A stretch of 64,000 bases of DNA from Muraenolepis orangiensis (GCA_027704905.1 CM051005.1:9194714-9258713), one strand, 5' to 3'. Shown: positions 27,645 through 39,673, counted from the stretch's first letter. Translations and numbers: made by a program. The notes: a model not told the origin generated them from the letters alone.

Positions 27645-29475
27645 TCCATCCATCCATCCATCTTCTACCGCTTATCAGTCATCGCGTCGCGGAGGTAGCA
27701 GCTTCAGCAGGGGACTCCAAACTTCCCTCTCGCTGGCAACATTGACTAACTCTGACTGGGGGATCCCGAGGCATTCCCAGGCCAGCGTGGAGATGTAATC
27801 ACCCCACCTGTACCTTGGTCTGCTTCATGGTCTCTTCCCAGTTGGATATGCCTGGAAAACCTCCCTCTGGAGGCGTACCAGTAAACATCCTTACTAGACT
27901 ATCCTTACTACCACCTCAACTGGCTCCTTTCTACGCAAAGGAGCAGCGGCTCTACTCCGAGTCTCTCACGAGTGTCTGAGCTTCTCACCCTATCCCTAAG
28001 GGAGATACCAGCCACCCTCCTGAGGAAACTAATTTCAGCCGCTTGTATTCGCAATCTCGTCCTTTCGGTCATTACCCATTGTTCATGACCATAGGTGAGG
28101 GTAGGAACAAAGATTAATCTGTAGATCGAGAGCTTTGCCTTCTGGCTCAGCTCTCTTTTGGTTACAACGGTGCGGTAAAGGACACCCAATACCACTCCCA
28201 CTGCACCTAATCTCCGGTCAATCTCACGCTCCATCCTCCCCTCACTCGAGAACAAGACCCCGAGATACTTGAACTCCTTCATACTCCATACTTGGAGTAG
28301 ACAATCCACCGGTTTCCTGCTGAGAACCATGGCCTCAGATTTGGAGGTGCTGATCCTCATCCCAGCCACTTCACACTCCGCTGCAAACCAGTCCAGTGAG
28401 TACTGATGACGCAAACAGGACCACATAATCTACAAACAGCAGTGATTCAATCCCGAGCCTACCACACTGAAACACCTCCCCTCCATGACTATGCCTTGAA
28501 ATCCTGTTCATGAAAATAACAAATGGAAGGATGGGTGACAAAGCGCAGCCCTGGCGGAGGCCAACACCCACTGAGAACAGGCCCGACTTACTACAGAGAA
28601 TCCGGACACAGCTCTTGCTATGAGAGTACAGAGATTGGATGGTCCTCAGTAGTGACCCCCGCACCCCATACTCCCGCAGCACCCCTCACAGTATTTCCCG
28701 AGGGACCCGATCATATGCCTTCTCCAAATCCCCAAAACACATGTAGACCGGATGGGCATACTCCCAAGCCCCCTCCGGGATCCTTGCAAAAGTGAAAAGC
28801 TGGTCCGTTGTTCCACGACCAGGGCGGAATCCGCATTGTTCCTCTTCAATCTGAGGTTCGACTATCGGCCGAACCCTCCTTTTCAGCCCCTTGGAGTAGA
28901 CTTTCCCAGGGAGGCTGAGTAATGTGATACCGCTGTAATTGGTACACACCCTCTGGTCCCCCTTTTTGAACAGGGGTACCACCCCCACCCCCGTTTGCCA
29001 CTCCTCAGGCACTGTCCCAGACTTCCACGCAATGTTGAAAAGACGTGTCATCCATGAGACACCCAGAGCTTTTAGAATTTCTGGACGGATCTCATCAACC
29101 CCTGGAACTTTGCCACTGTGGAGATGTTTGACTACCGCAGTGACTTCCTCCAAGGAGATTGATGTTTGTCGCCCTTCATCCTCCAGCTCTGTCTCTACCG
29201 TTGAGGGTGTAGTTGGGTTAAGAAGTTCCTCAAAGTGCTCTTTCCACCACCTGATCACCTCCTCAGTTGAGGTCAGCAATGTACACCTTCTGTACACAGC
29301 TTGGATGGATCCATGCGTCCCCCTCCTGAGGCGCCGGATTGTTTGCCAAACGCTTGGTGACAACTGAAAGCCCTTCTCCATGGCTACTCCGAATTCCTCC
29401 CACACCCGCTGCTTTGCCTCCGCTATGGCTGAGGCTGTTGTCCTCTTGGCCTGTTGATACCTCGCAACTGAATCT
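27645..29475 (-). mobile_element. Non-LTR retrotransposon with reverse transcriptase, defective
   Basis: Read on the minus strand, long pieces of an ORF2 polyprotein: WWKEHFEELLNPTTPSTVET, IRPEILKALGVSWMTRLFNI, the RT palm motif CFGDLEKAYDRVPREIL, then GLRQGCALSPIL, the altered catalytic box LLFVDYVVLFAS (normally FADD) and the C-terminal EFKYLGVLFSSEGRMEREID. Stops (for example after PREIL near 28686) and frame changes make it inactive. The plus-strand left end has a CCATC tandem tail with TTCTACCGCTTATC. Clade (RTE- or I-like) is uncertain. Confidence 0.85.
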
Positions 29476-29477
29476 GG

Positions 29478-30970
29478 AGTCTCACTGCGCTGAGCAGCTG
29501 ACCGAGGTCCTAACTGACATTTTCAACATGTCCCAGCGTGCTTTAAAACCACCTCCATTGTGCCAGTGCCAAAACACTCCTCTGCAGTGAGCCTCAACAA
29601 ATTCTGCCCTGTTGCACTCACCACCATCATCATGAACTGCTTCGAGAGGCTAGTCCTGGCTCACCTCAAATCTGGCCTCTTACCCTCACTGGATAAACAC
29701 CAATTTGCCTACAGTGAGAACAGGAGCATGGAGGATGCCATCTCCTCAGCCCACTCTGCTCTGTCCCACACTGATGAGAGCAACACCCACGAGAGAATGC
29801 TGTTCATTGGCTTCAGCTCAGCATTCAATACCATCATCTCCTCCAAACTCATATTTAAACTTGGTGACCTCATGAATACCAAGAATCTTGACATTAACCC
29901 CTTTGTCTGTAACTAGTTATTGGACTCCCTTACTAACAGACCCCAGTCTGTCAGGTTAGACAATCTCACATCCTCCATCCTCACCCTGAACACTAGTGTC
30001 CCCCAGGGCAGTGTGCTGAGCCCTCTCCTCTACTCCCTCTACACCCACGACTGGACTCCTGTACAAATACCATCATCAAGTTTGCAGACGACACAACGGT
30101 GGTGAGCCTCATCGATGAGGCAGCCTACAGGGAGGAGGTCCAGCACCTGGTGGCGTGGTGTGCCGACAACAACCTGTCCTTACCAAGAAGACCAAGGAGC
30201 TCATCGTGGACTTCAGAAAGACCAGAGATGGCGCGCATGCCCCCATCCTCATCAACAAGGCGGAGGTCGAGTGTGTCTCCAGCTTCAAATTCCTGGGGGT
30301 CCACATCTCCGAGGACCACACTTGGACCCTCAACACGGCCTCACTGGTCAAGAAGGCTCACCAGAATCTCTACTTCCTGAGGAGCCCACATGTCCCCTTG
30401 GATTCTGGTGAACTTTTACCAGTGTGCCATTGAAAGAACATGAAAAGCAGAATAGGCCAACCCTAGCTAGTGAACTTGCTAGCTAGAGTGACTGTGTGGT
30501 ACAGCAACACCACTGCACAGGACAAGAAAGACATCCAGAGGGTCGTGAGGGCGGCAGAGAAGATCATCAGGTGTGCACTTCTATGCATTGAGGAGATCTG
30601 TAGATGTCGGAAGAAGGTCATCTCCATTACAAAGGGCTGCAACCACCCTAGGCACCATCTCTTCTCCCCCTACCGTCCAGTCGCCGGTTCCGTTGCATCC
30701 GTACAAGGACTACCAGGTTGAAGAATTTTCCACAGGCTGTGCGCCTACTGAACTGCTAGAGTGCTGCCACTATCATAACATTGTCATTAACATTACACTA
30801 TCATACTTTGCTGGGCTTTCTGGACTCATTACAGTTACTGCACTGTACTGCACTGTATTCATGATGCTGCTGCTGTACTACTGCCCCACTTTAATTGCAC
30901 AATTCAAAACATCCATCACTATATTGTTCTTTTTATGTTCATTTTTATTGTATATAGTATTTTTATAGTA
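29478..30970 (+). mobile_element. L2-type LINE, 5'-truncated, defective
   Basis: Plus-strand RT text: SGLLPSLDKHQFAYSENRSM, GFSSAFNTIISSKLIFKLGD, a TAG stop at about 29914, then SVPQGSVLSPLLYSLYTHD, KTKELIVDFRKTRDGAHAPI in another frame, and FKFLGVHISEDHTWTLN. The 3' part (30470-30970) holds the endgame region and tail. Frames are broken. It joins the opposite-strand LINE directly at about 29475. A close relative with the same TAG lies at 58360-59340. Confidence 0.85.
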
Positions 30971-31146
30971 TTGTTTTAAAAATTCCTAAAAAGAATACCA
31001 CCACAAACAGTGTCTGAGGAAGGCAGGAAAGATTGTCAACGACACCTCTCACCCCATCCATGGACTGTTTGCTCTCCATCCTTCCAGGAGGCGCTGTACC
31101 ACGATGAAAGCTTCCCCCCTCGATCCCCCGCCGCGGCCCGCTGTAC

Positions 31147-31610
31147 TTACGCATATATATTAATCTTCAACTGTTGATACAACTGCATACTGCTCACTAC
31201 CTGGTTTATAGGTTCGTCACGCTGGGCTGTCCTCACCACCGTCTCGATCTCCCAGGTGACCATACCAATCACCCGGGCTGGGAGCAGGATGGTGTCCTCC
31301 GATACCGGGCTGGCCCTCTCAGTGAAGAGACGGGACAGGGCATCAGCCTTGGTATTGTGGGAACCCGGGCGAAAGGTGAGGGAGAAGTCGAAATGGCTGA
31401 AGAACAGGGACCAGCGTGCCTGACGAGAATTCAGCCACTTGGCCGTACGGAGGAATGTGAAGTTCTTGTGGTCCGACCAAACCACACTTGCTGAGTCCCT
31501 CCAGCCAGTGTCGCCATTTGTTGAGTGTTGCCTGAACCGCCAGCAGTTCCCTGTCGCCGATGTCATAATTTCTCTCTGCTGGACTAAAGCGCTGGGAGAA
31601 ATAGGTGCAG
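31147..31610 (-). mobile_element. Ty3/Gypsy pol fragment (RNase H)
   Basis: Minus-strand translation contains SDHKNFTFLRTAKWLNSRQA, then RWSLFFSHFDFSLTFRPGSH and NTKADALSRLF, the RNase H end of a Ty3/Gypsy reverse transcriptase. Only about 140 codons remain and no LTRs are seen next to it. Confidence 0.8.
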
Positions 31611-32034
31611 GGATGGAGCTTCTCGTTCTCCGCCTGATGCCCTTATCAGAGGTATCTACCTGTGATAACCAAGCTTAACCAAGCTTAAGCTTTGGTTGAT
31701 CAAAAGAGACCACGGTGGTTAACTAGTTTTGGCTTGGGATCCACAGGAGAAGACAGGGTTGGGGCAACAGCATTAGATAGGCGATCATAACTTGTTTGGC
31801 TTGCTGCCTGTAGTGGTGTATCACAGCCACGGTGGTGTTGAATTTGTGTTGGATGTTCATGTGAGTCGTGTTACTAAATCATCTTGGTGGCATTGATTAT
31901 TACTTTCTGTCGTTTCATGGTGTGTTTTGTGAGTTAAACTTTTGAAATCCAATAATATTTGTTTTATTAATGGCTTGGTAGTGATCGATGAATGAGTGGA
32001 GCTGTCTACTGTGCTGAAAGTTTTTATACCCTAA
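31611..32034. other. Unassigned spacer
   Basis: Left part may continue the Gypsy fragment; the remainder shows no gene or repeat that I recognise. Confidence 0.4.
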
Positions 32035-32215
32035 GTATAAAACTAAAACACTGTCTGTGATACGGTATGCATTGTAAGAGCCATGAGCATTGGAGCGGCC
32101 AACAGGCGACAATAGGAACGCGACCACCCAGAGTTTCTTATATTGAACTTAGTATCCGGACCTCTGCAAAATATTCTTTTCCACCCGAGTATAAATTATA
32201 CTACACTGTGGTTTT
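32035..32215. repeat. Decayed fragment of the IRG-cluster duplicon
   Basis: Shares text with the IRG promoter side of the cluster: CACTGTCTGTGATACGGTAT and GCATTGTAAGAGCCATG match 39975-40018, and ATCCGGACCTCTGCAAAA with CCACCCGAGTA matches 42952-42987. A minisatellite-like CAATAGGAACGCGACC lies between them. Confidence 0.6.
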
Positions 32216-32264
32216 GCAAAAGGTTTATCTTGGACGTCGAGCGTTGGGCATTCAACTTTAAGAG

Positions 32265-34325
32265 CACCCACGCTATAATCGATACCAGACCCAAGACCCC
32301 TAATCGAACCTGGGATCTACCCTACTTTAGGCTGTCGAAGACCGACGTCGGGGCTTGACCATTGCGCACCTTACCGAGAACCATCCTGACGAAGACCGAT
32401 GTTGGGGCGAGACCGTTGGGAACCATCTGCCGAAGACCGACGTCGGGGGCGATATCCATGAGGACCTACTGCCGAAGACCGACGTCGGGGGCAAGTTCAG
32501 TGTGAACCATATGGCTCCCTCCTGCTCGAGTACCGTTGTCTCGTCCAACCCCCCCCCCCCACTCCAAGGACCTTCTCCATGTTCCACCCTCTGGACCATC
32601 TCCCTGTGTACATCGTAACCTATCCAATCCTACCCTGTTGTTTTTGTGTTTATTAGATTTCTTTCAGTAAAGCCATTATACGTTGTTTTGGTGTCCTGTC
32701 TCTTCTTCTGGGTTCTCTGGCACATTTGGCTCGCCGGTCTCGTTGGGTCCCAACAGAATGGTCAAGCCCAAGATGAGCCAAGCCGGGAACCCAGAAGCAG
32801 GGAGCAGGACACCATCCGAGTTACGCCAGGTAGTCGATTTACCTACTCCGTAACTACGCTGGCTCCCTGTGTCTCCAGCTCCTAGTTCCCTGGCTAGCTC
32901 CCTGTGTCTCCAGTTCCTAGTTTCCAGGCTAGCTCCTTGTGTCTCCAGCTCCTAGCTTCCAGGCTAGCTCCCTGTGTCTCCAGTTCCTAGCTTTCAGGCT
33001 AGCACCTTGTGTCTCCAGCTCCTAGCTTCCAGGCTAGCTCCCTGTGTCTCCTGTTCCTAGCTCTCAGGCTAGCTCCCTGAGTCTCCAGTTCCTAGCTCCC
33101 AGGCTAGCTCCCTGTGTCTCCAGTTCCTAGCTCCCAGGCTAGCTCCCTGTGTCTCCAGTTCCTAGTTTCCAGGCTAGCTCCTTGTGTCTCCAGCTCCTAG
33201 CTTCCAGGCTAGCTCCCTGTGTCTCCAGTTCCTAGCTCCCATGCTAGCCCCCTATGTTTCCAGTTCCTAGCTCCCAGGCTAGCTCCCCGTGTCTCCAGCT
33301 CCTAGCTTCCAGGCTAGCTCCCCGTGACTCTAGCTGCTAGTTTCCAGGCTAGCTCCCCATGTCTCCAGCTCCTAGCTTCCAGGCTAGCTCCTCATGTTTC
33401 TAGCTCCCTTGCTCCCAGGCTAGCTCTGTGTCTGCTCCGTGGCTACACCAGCACCTCGTGGTTCCGAGCCCATCATTTCCCGGGCTAGTTCCAGATCTGC
33501 TCCGTGGCTACACCTGCCCTCGAAGACCTCACCAGCTCCTGGTGGTTCCCGAGCCCATCGTTTTCCAGGCTGGTTCCGCCTCTGCTCCGTGGCTACACCA
33601 GCACCTCGTGGTTCCGAGCCCATCATTTCCCGGGCTGGTTTCACATCTGCTCCGTGGCTACACCTCCCGCCGAGGACCCCACCAGCTCCTGGTGGTTCAG
33701 AGCGCATCGTTTCCCGGGCTGGTTCCATCTCTGCTCCGTGGCTACACCTCCCCCGGAGGACCCCACCTGCTCCCGAGGAGGACCCCCACCTGCTCCCGAG
33801 GACCCCCCACCAGCTCCCGAGGACCCCCCACCAGCTCCCAAGGACCCCCCACCTGCTCCCGAGGACCCTCCACCAGCTCCCGAGGAGGACCCCATCAACT
33901 CCCGAGGACCGCTTCCTATCTCGCGGACCCCTCTCTTCCGAAGACCGACGTCGGGGGCAAGATCATTGAGATCCTTCTGCCGAAGACCGACATCGGGGAT
34001 CCTGAGAACCCGGGGCTCTCGGGCGGTCGTCCGGTGCCTCCCCTCAGGGGGGGATACTGTTGTACCCCCACGCTCTAATTGATCCCAGGAGTTGCCCATC
34101 GTAATCGGGCCGGCCGAGGCTAATGACACACCTGGGATCTACCCTACTTAAGGCAGTCGAAGATCGATGTCGGGGCTTGACCATTGCACACCTTACCGAG
34201 AACCATCCTGACGAAGACCGACATTGGGGCAAGACTGTTGGGAAGCATCTGCCGAAGACCGATGTCAGGGGCAATATCCATGAGGACCTACTGCCGAAGT
34301 TCGACATCGGGGGGAAGTTCATCAT
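32265..34325 (+). mobile_element. LTR-like element with repetitive, non-coding interior
   Basis: Two direct repeats, 32265-32494 and 34063-34322, share the block from CACCTGGGATCTACCCTACTT-like sequence through repeated GAAGACCGACGTCGG motifs. A polypurine AGGGGGGGA at 34046-34054 stands just before TGTTGTACC at 34058, as a 3' LTR boundary should. The first repeat extends through a TTTCAGTAAAGCC region to about 32755, ending in CCAACA. Between them lies no pol gene, only minisatellites (32870-33420 and 33430-33900). It looks like a non-autonomous LTR element; the second LTR is truncated. Confidence 0.5.
32870..33422 (+). repeat. 35-bp minisatellite (about 16 copies)
   Basis: Tandem units of about 35 bases built on GGCTAGCTCCCTGTGTCTCC plus AGTTCCTAGCTCCCA, with point differences between copies (CCAGCT or CCAGTT, TTTCC or TCCC). 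Further period-changing repeats follow: a unit of about 110 and 60 bases with CTCCGTGGCTACACC (33436-33755), and GAGGACCCCCCACCAGCTCC units (33770-33900). Proline-rich frames across it are by-products. Confidence 0.85.
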
Positions 34326-35089
34326 ATAAGGGAGAGAATATAAGAGGAGAGATTAGAAGAAATTGCCAGGCCCTGTTAACTTAAAGTGCAGCCCCAAAAC
34401 TAAAAAGGTGTCAGCAAAAGTGCAGGGAGAAAGCCACAGACATATATAAGGCACAGAACAGGAAGGAATTAGCCAGCCCAACCTCACTAGAGAGTGTGTA
34501 TTCCTGCCCAGTGCATAAAATAGATATCTGTAATTCCAGAACCACACTACGTAATCAAACAGTGGTCAGAGAATTCCAATACAGTACCCCCAACCAAGCA
34601 CTAGAGGAGGTTAGAGACAAGGAGATAAAGTGGAGGGGAAACCCAAAGCAGGCAGCCAGGCCCGTCAACCATAAAATAGGTTAGCAGCCCCCAGAAAGGA
34701 AGGTCAGCGAAAAGGCAGAGAGAAAACCACATACTTGGACAACCCACAGTACAGGGAGTCATGAGGAGCAATCTAAACATGGAGGAGATCACAGGCAGAG
34801 CCATGAACAAATGGAAGAGCGCACACAGCCCAAAGAGCAGAAAGGGGAAAGAGACAGACTCATAAAACACTTCACGCCCCATACAAAGCAGAACAGACTG
34901 AACGTATGGTTCGCAGTGAAGAGAAAGAGAAACATAGGACAGTCTAAGCAAGAATGAAGAAAAATAAACAGGACACGTTAGAAATTGGATAAAAACACAG
35001 GCTGGGAAATGGATAAAGAAGAAGAGAGAGAGAGAGATAGAGAAGAAGAGTGAGAAAGGTATGAGAGAGTGGAACAAGAAGGTATAGAG
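34326..35089. other. Purine-rich unassigned stretch
   Basis: A strongly A/G-rich plus strand including a GAGA tract at 35020-35045. A 186-codon minus-strand open frame (34601-35161) is rich in Phe, Leu and Ser as expected from that composition and is not supported as a gene. Confidence 0.5.
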
Positions 35090-35320
35090 CAGTGGTCCCC
35101 AAACTAAGGCCCGCGGGCCGGATACGGCCCGCCTCCACATTTGGCCCGGCCCCCTGAACAATACCAGAGACGCATTATGATTTTAATTTTAATTTTAATT
35201 TTTTTGTTTTTAATCATAATAAAATCTACTGGGATAAAATCCATACAGTGAAATGTATTGTGCTGTATGTAAATATGATTTTTAAATAATTTGCGCAACA
35301 TGCTTTTCCTAGTACCCATA
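35090..35320 (+). mobile_element. hAT end (CAGTGGTCCCC family), partial
   Basis: CAGTGGTCCCCAAACTAAGG at 35090 with the GCCCGCGGGCC palindrome, identical in type to the ends at 42566 (inverted), 44422 and 46369. The family then shows AAATCTACTGGGATAAAATC. The right end is missing. Confidence 0.75.
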
Positions 35321-36332
35321 TGCCTAGTACACTGTGGCCGTGTTCCATTTCAGGGTCTGCAGCCTTAAGGGCGCATTTGAATGACGATGCTGTGGGGGCT
35401 GTAGAGAAATCGCCCCACGGAGGCGGGTCTCTGTAGCAGTTTAGCCAATTGCTGATTCAAGATATAAACAAGTGACATAAAATGTAGCCAATCAGCGTCC
35501 TCAAAACGTCTTCCGGAGGGGCGCTTTTCAAACAGCCCTCCCGGAAGACTTTGGAGCATCGAGCATCGTCATTTGTGTGCGTCACAGTGTACTACTAGGA
35601 AAAGCATATTATGCTCTGTCTCTACGGGCGCCATTTTAACTACAACAAGTTCAACAATGGCGAGCGTGAGCACTACCCCAAGACTCAACCCGGTCCCTAA
35701 TCTCTCATTCAAGATCCGTTTGAGAGAAGAAGTTTGGCGGACAAACTTAAGGTGAAAGATCTGGGCCCAGATCAACCTGATTCTGTGTTTTCATTTTCTG
35801 ACTGACATTTGAGTTAAGTTTCTCAGTTAGAGAGATACAATTTTTTATGTTTTACTGCATTTTACTGCAGCAACCCTGCACACTTACTCCTCAGAATGGA
35901 CTGTTTAACAAGTCACTCAATTACCGTTTTATGTATGGGACCGTGTCATTTCAGTTTTTGAGCAGCCCCGAGCAAAAGCAATGGTGTGTTGGAGGGTGTT
36001 GTTTTTACATGTCCCAAGAAAGGTCTTTATATGTTGACATGCATTGACACACTTATTTGAATTTAAACACCAACACTGAACAGTTAATGACCAGGACAAG
36101 CAAAGGATAGGGATCTGTCAACACAATGAGGAGGTGGACAAAAACACATCCTGTCTAAAATAATAGACTGTGTGAAGTTCTGTGGTGCCTTTGAGCTTGA
36201 TGATGAAAGTGATGACAAGTGCGACATTTCAATACAAAAAGTAATTGTATATAATGAAATTAACAATATATAATTGTAAATAAAAAAAATGGTATAGCCC
36301 CCCCCTGGTGAAAAATCCACCAGCCGCCACTG
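35321..36332. mobile_element. Mixed transposon debris ending in a hAT terminus
   Basis: GGCCGTGTTCCATTTCAGGG at about 35337 resembles a DNA-transposon end. A short open frame (35656-35755) is not recognised. At 36308-36332 the sequence TCCACCAGCCGCCACTG is the inverted end of the same hAT family that is complete at 56088-57359. Confidence 0.45.
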
Positions 36333-37310
36333 TTCAGCAGCCTGATGGCCTGACTGTGGAAGCTGTCTCTAAGTCTGTTTGTGCGGCACCTGATACTGCG
36401 GTATCACCTGCCTGATGGTAAAAGTGTCTCTCAAGTGTCTCTCAGCCAATCACAGAGCTGCGCAGCAAGGTTGGTCGTGTACGGGTCTGTGATTGGCTGA
36501 GCAGAGGGGGCTGGTGTGTTTCGTTGACCCTGCGGCGTGTCAGTGTGATTAGTGTGTTAATAAAGTTGGTCATTCAACCTGTAACCTGAGTGAAACTTTC
36601 TGCTGGTAACAACAGGTATAATAAAAGTTCCAAGTCAAGCAGGCTTAGGAACAGTTTCTTCCTCAGCTGTCATCTCTCTGAACCAGAGTGACTGCACCAT
36701 GATGACCCCTCCTGCCCCCCCCCCCGCCTGCAGCCCCCCCTGCCCCCCCAGCTCTGCTCAATATATCCTATAATAATAATACATCACCATCAAAGACCAC
36801 CACCACCATCCTTAATTTCCCTCGGGATAAATAAAGTAATCTGATCTGAATCTGAAAGACTTTGACTGCCTTGCTCTGTAATCACAACTACCTACCTCTA
36901 CCTATAGTTTACATATGTATTGATAACATACCTGTAAATGTGTACATTTTTATTGTATCTGCCGTATATGTTTTAATCCTCAACTGTTGATAGAACTGCA
37001 TATCCCTGCTCTCTACCTGCTGTGTATACATTTATATATATGTATCCTGTTTTTCATAACTGCATACCCCTGATCACTACCTGCTGAATCTGTATACTTA
37101 CTTACCTGTATATATACCTATTATTATGCTCATATCTCACACATACTCAACAAGTAATCGTATAACGTATATCATATATATACCTAGTAGACTGTCTTTT
37201 AGCAACTGTAAACTGTAAATTATTAATTATATATTTCCATGCACTTTACTGCAACATTTGCACTCTGGTTAGATGCTGTTGATGAGTTATTTTCACTGTA
37301 CAAAACGCTG
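36333..37310. repeat. L2 3' fragments and R1 repeat
   Basis: 36333-36430 is a minus-strand L2 fragment. 36600-36850 is the plus-strand 3' region of an L2-like element, ending CTCGGGATAAATAAAG. 36960-37310 contains an inverted R1 copy with TTTGCACTCTGGTTAGATGC. No genes. Confidence 0.6.
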
Positions 37311-37339
37311 CCCTCCTGGCCATCTTTTCACACTGGTCT

Positions 37340-37480
37340 TAATATTCACTGGTTCATTCTACTCTATCAATCAGACCTTGGTCTGCCCCCTGGTAAATGA
37401 TAGGCACACATTGTAAAGCGCTTTGAGTGACAACAGGTCAGAAACAGCGCTATATAAAGGCAGTCATTTACTCAGTCGGT
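37340..37480 (+). repeat. Duplicon-associated repeat with GCGCTATATAAA motif
   Basis: Contains TGTAAAGCGCTTTGAGTG and AGCGCTATATAAA. Copies lie at 43230-43380 (same strand) and, inverted, at 45590-45740 and 48365-48500. It is probably an old SINE or LINE tail carried along with the IRG duplications. Confidence 0.6.
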
Positions 37481-37539
37481 CGACTTTCCGGTCTCCAAAA
37501 AACACTTAAATTTAATCGGCAAGTCAGTTTTCAAGGACT

Positions 37540-37625
37540 CTATGATAGACATTCTCACTGATACATAAGGCTGTTGTAAGGACTCCATTGTGGACGTTCT
37601 CACTGCATGAGGCTGTTCCAAGGAT
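37540..37625 (-). repeat. 42-bp minisatellite, two copies
   Basis: Inverted relative to the arrays at 48115-48300 and 60650-60865. The unit carries CACTGAGAATGTCCACAATGG followed by AGTCCTTGAAACAGCCTCATG-like text when read on the minus strand. Confidence 0.7.
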
Positions 37626-38234
37626 ACAAACATATTTTTTATTTAACTCCCACACATTCAGAGGATGATAATATTTTTTTTAACAACAAAACAATTTACA
37701 TTTCATTTCATTTTCAGTTTTGTTATGGCTTTAAAGCAACTGATCCAAAATACATTTTACATAAGAAAATAATCTTTTCATGGCTGAAGGAATTATAATT
37801 AAACTTTTTAATTTCACAACACATACAATTAATATACAAGTCATTTAACCGTATTATGATATTGATGATGAGATGAAAGAGAAACTGTCACGGTTACGGT
37901 GGTTTACAGGGGGCGTGGCCAAGCCGCGTGCGTTAGCGGCGCACACACACACCTGTCAACAATTGCTGTGGCTGATTACTAATCACCTCACCTGGGGTTA
38001 AGGGACCTCTCCTAGCCCCATTAGCCTTGCTGTGGATAACAGGCCTAGACATGGCATGCCCATTAAAAACACATTTAACACATTGTCACAAGTAATTAAA
38101 ACAAACCAATAAAACATCAGCAAACACTTTGTATCACTAACTACTGAATCACTTTTTACCCTTTTTTAAACATTCATTGTTCAGTTTAAGCGTTCATTGT
38201 TCCTCACCGCTGGAGGCTACCGCATTACCTGACA
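37626..38234 (-). other. 3' flank of IRG-A
   Basis: Matches the 3' flanks of the other IRG copies (AGGTAATGCGGTAGCCTCCA on the minus strand, and GGCATGCCATGTC-type text at 38050). No gene. Confidence 0.6.
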
Positions 38235-38383
38235 TTACTGAATGTCAAATGCTTTTATCATAACATTTTCTGCATCAACAGCTAGGCTGTCAAGAACATG
38301 ATTCAAAAACATCTCCATGAAATCATAAGATTTTTTAGCCACTATTGGGATTCCAATAACAGGAATCCATTTGATAACCTTTG

Positions 38384-39673
38384 CTACACCACATATGGCT
38401 TTTCCAGAACCATTACATCAAGAAGTTCTTTCGTTAAATACTTTCCAGAACATCTATATTTCAAGACTGCCTTAAGCTCATCTAAAGGCATTCTTGCGTC
38501 ACTGGAAAGTTTCTCCAGTGACTTTTTATCAAGACCAAACTGAAACAAATACTGTGTAATAACAATGACCTGAAGGCCTAAATCAGCAGCAATAGAAAGC
38601 CCTGAGATAGGTAAGGCTGCTACAGTGGCAGATGTGAAGGCGTGGAACTTAATTTGTGAACGGAGAACCTCTTTCTTCTTCTTAATGTTGCTGCTGCAGA
38701 TGTTGGGAAGGGCCAAGATCAGAACATCTCTCTTGTGTGAAGGAAGGTCTCTCTCCATGGTCTCCTGGAGGGTGGGGAAGTCATACAAATGGAGATCAAA
38801 GTTGGAGACCAGGAAGACCTGAGGAGCCGTCACACCTCGTTCTTCAAGTCCTGTTGGAAATGGAAGACAGGAGGAACTTAATGTGGTCAGGAAGGAGTGT
38901 GGAAACATGTTTAAACTGTACCGTACTGGACTGTACTAGGACTCAGCATTGAGGATCAAATTAGCTTTTCTCTTCTATAATATTATTTTAGAATCATCTT
39001 TGCGTGCTATTTCAAGTATTTCTAATATATATAACATGTTTTATACTGAAACATTGAGCAGTGCTCCTTTCAAATTATTTAAATATTTAATATTTACAGG
39101 ACACACAGTGACAAAAAGCAAACCTTGAATGCAATTTTCCCTGATTTTCTGGAGTGTCTTTTCTTTGTCATACGCCTTCTGGCTCTTTTCCGCAGAATCC
39201 AGATTGCTGTCAATCTTTGCACGGACAAAGTAGAAAGTCTTGCCCAATTTCATGATCTCCTGAGCCAGCTTGAAATCATTCTCTCTTAAACGGTCTGATG
39301 ATACGATGATGAAAAAATAAAACTTTTCAAACTCTACGTGCTCCAGGTACCGATGAGCTGGGAATTTGGTGGTTCCGATTCCCGGCAGATCCCAAACTGT
39401 AACCTTTGGGTTTATTGGATGTGGGTAAGCCTTAGGCTTCATGGTAGTTTCCCCAACACCAGTAGGGGCCGCTCTCTCATCTCTGTTGTCTATTCCCCTA
39501 AAGGCATTAACAAATGTGGACTTTCCAGATCCACTCTCTCCTGTGACAGCAATGTTCAGTGGAATACTATCAAGATCTCTCAAATACGTTTGGCTTATTG
39601 ATGCAGCTGCTTGTGTGTCATTGTTTTCCAGGGCCCTGTTAATATCTTCAAACTCTTTGGATTCCAGGGACAT
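38384..39673 (-). CDS. IRG-A: interferon-inducible GTPase, C-terminally truncated by frameshift
   Basis: Immunity-related (IRG/IIGP) GTPase of the kind that coats intracellular vacuoles. Exon 1, 39673-39124, and exon 2, 38850-38384, join in phase 1 to give 338 aa. Start ATG (39673-39671) lies directly after a CTTATTCTCAAG acceptor-like sequence and aligns with IRG-B and IRG-C. G1 is GESGSGKS (residues 45-52), G3 is DLPG (95-98), G4-like RAKID (151-155). The C-terminal helical domain reads ITQYLFQFGLDKKSLEKL. About 10 bases are missing relative to IRG-C before ICGVAK, so the frame ends at a TAG (38384); the old C terminus (HVLDSLAVDAENV ... FDIQ, stop at 38235-38237) persists out of frame. It may be a recent pseudogene or a shortened protein. 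Confidence 0.8.

Noticed and set aside
33428..34129. Proline-rich and Gly/Ala-rich frames of 160-216 codons on both strands
   Set aside because: They follow tandem repeats inside the LTR-like element; open frames on both strands at once point to composition, not coding.
34601..35161. 186-codon minus-strand frame rich in Phe, Leu and Ser
   Set aside because: It arises from the purine-rich opposite strand, matches no family known to me and runs into a hAT end.
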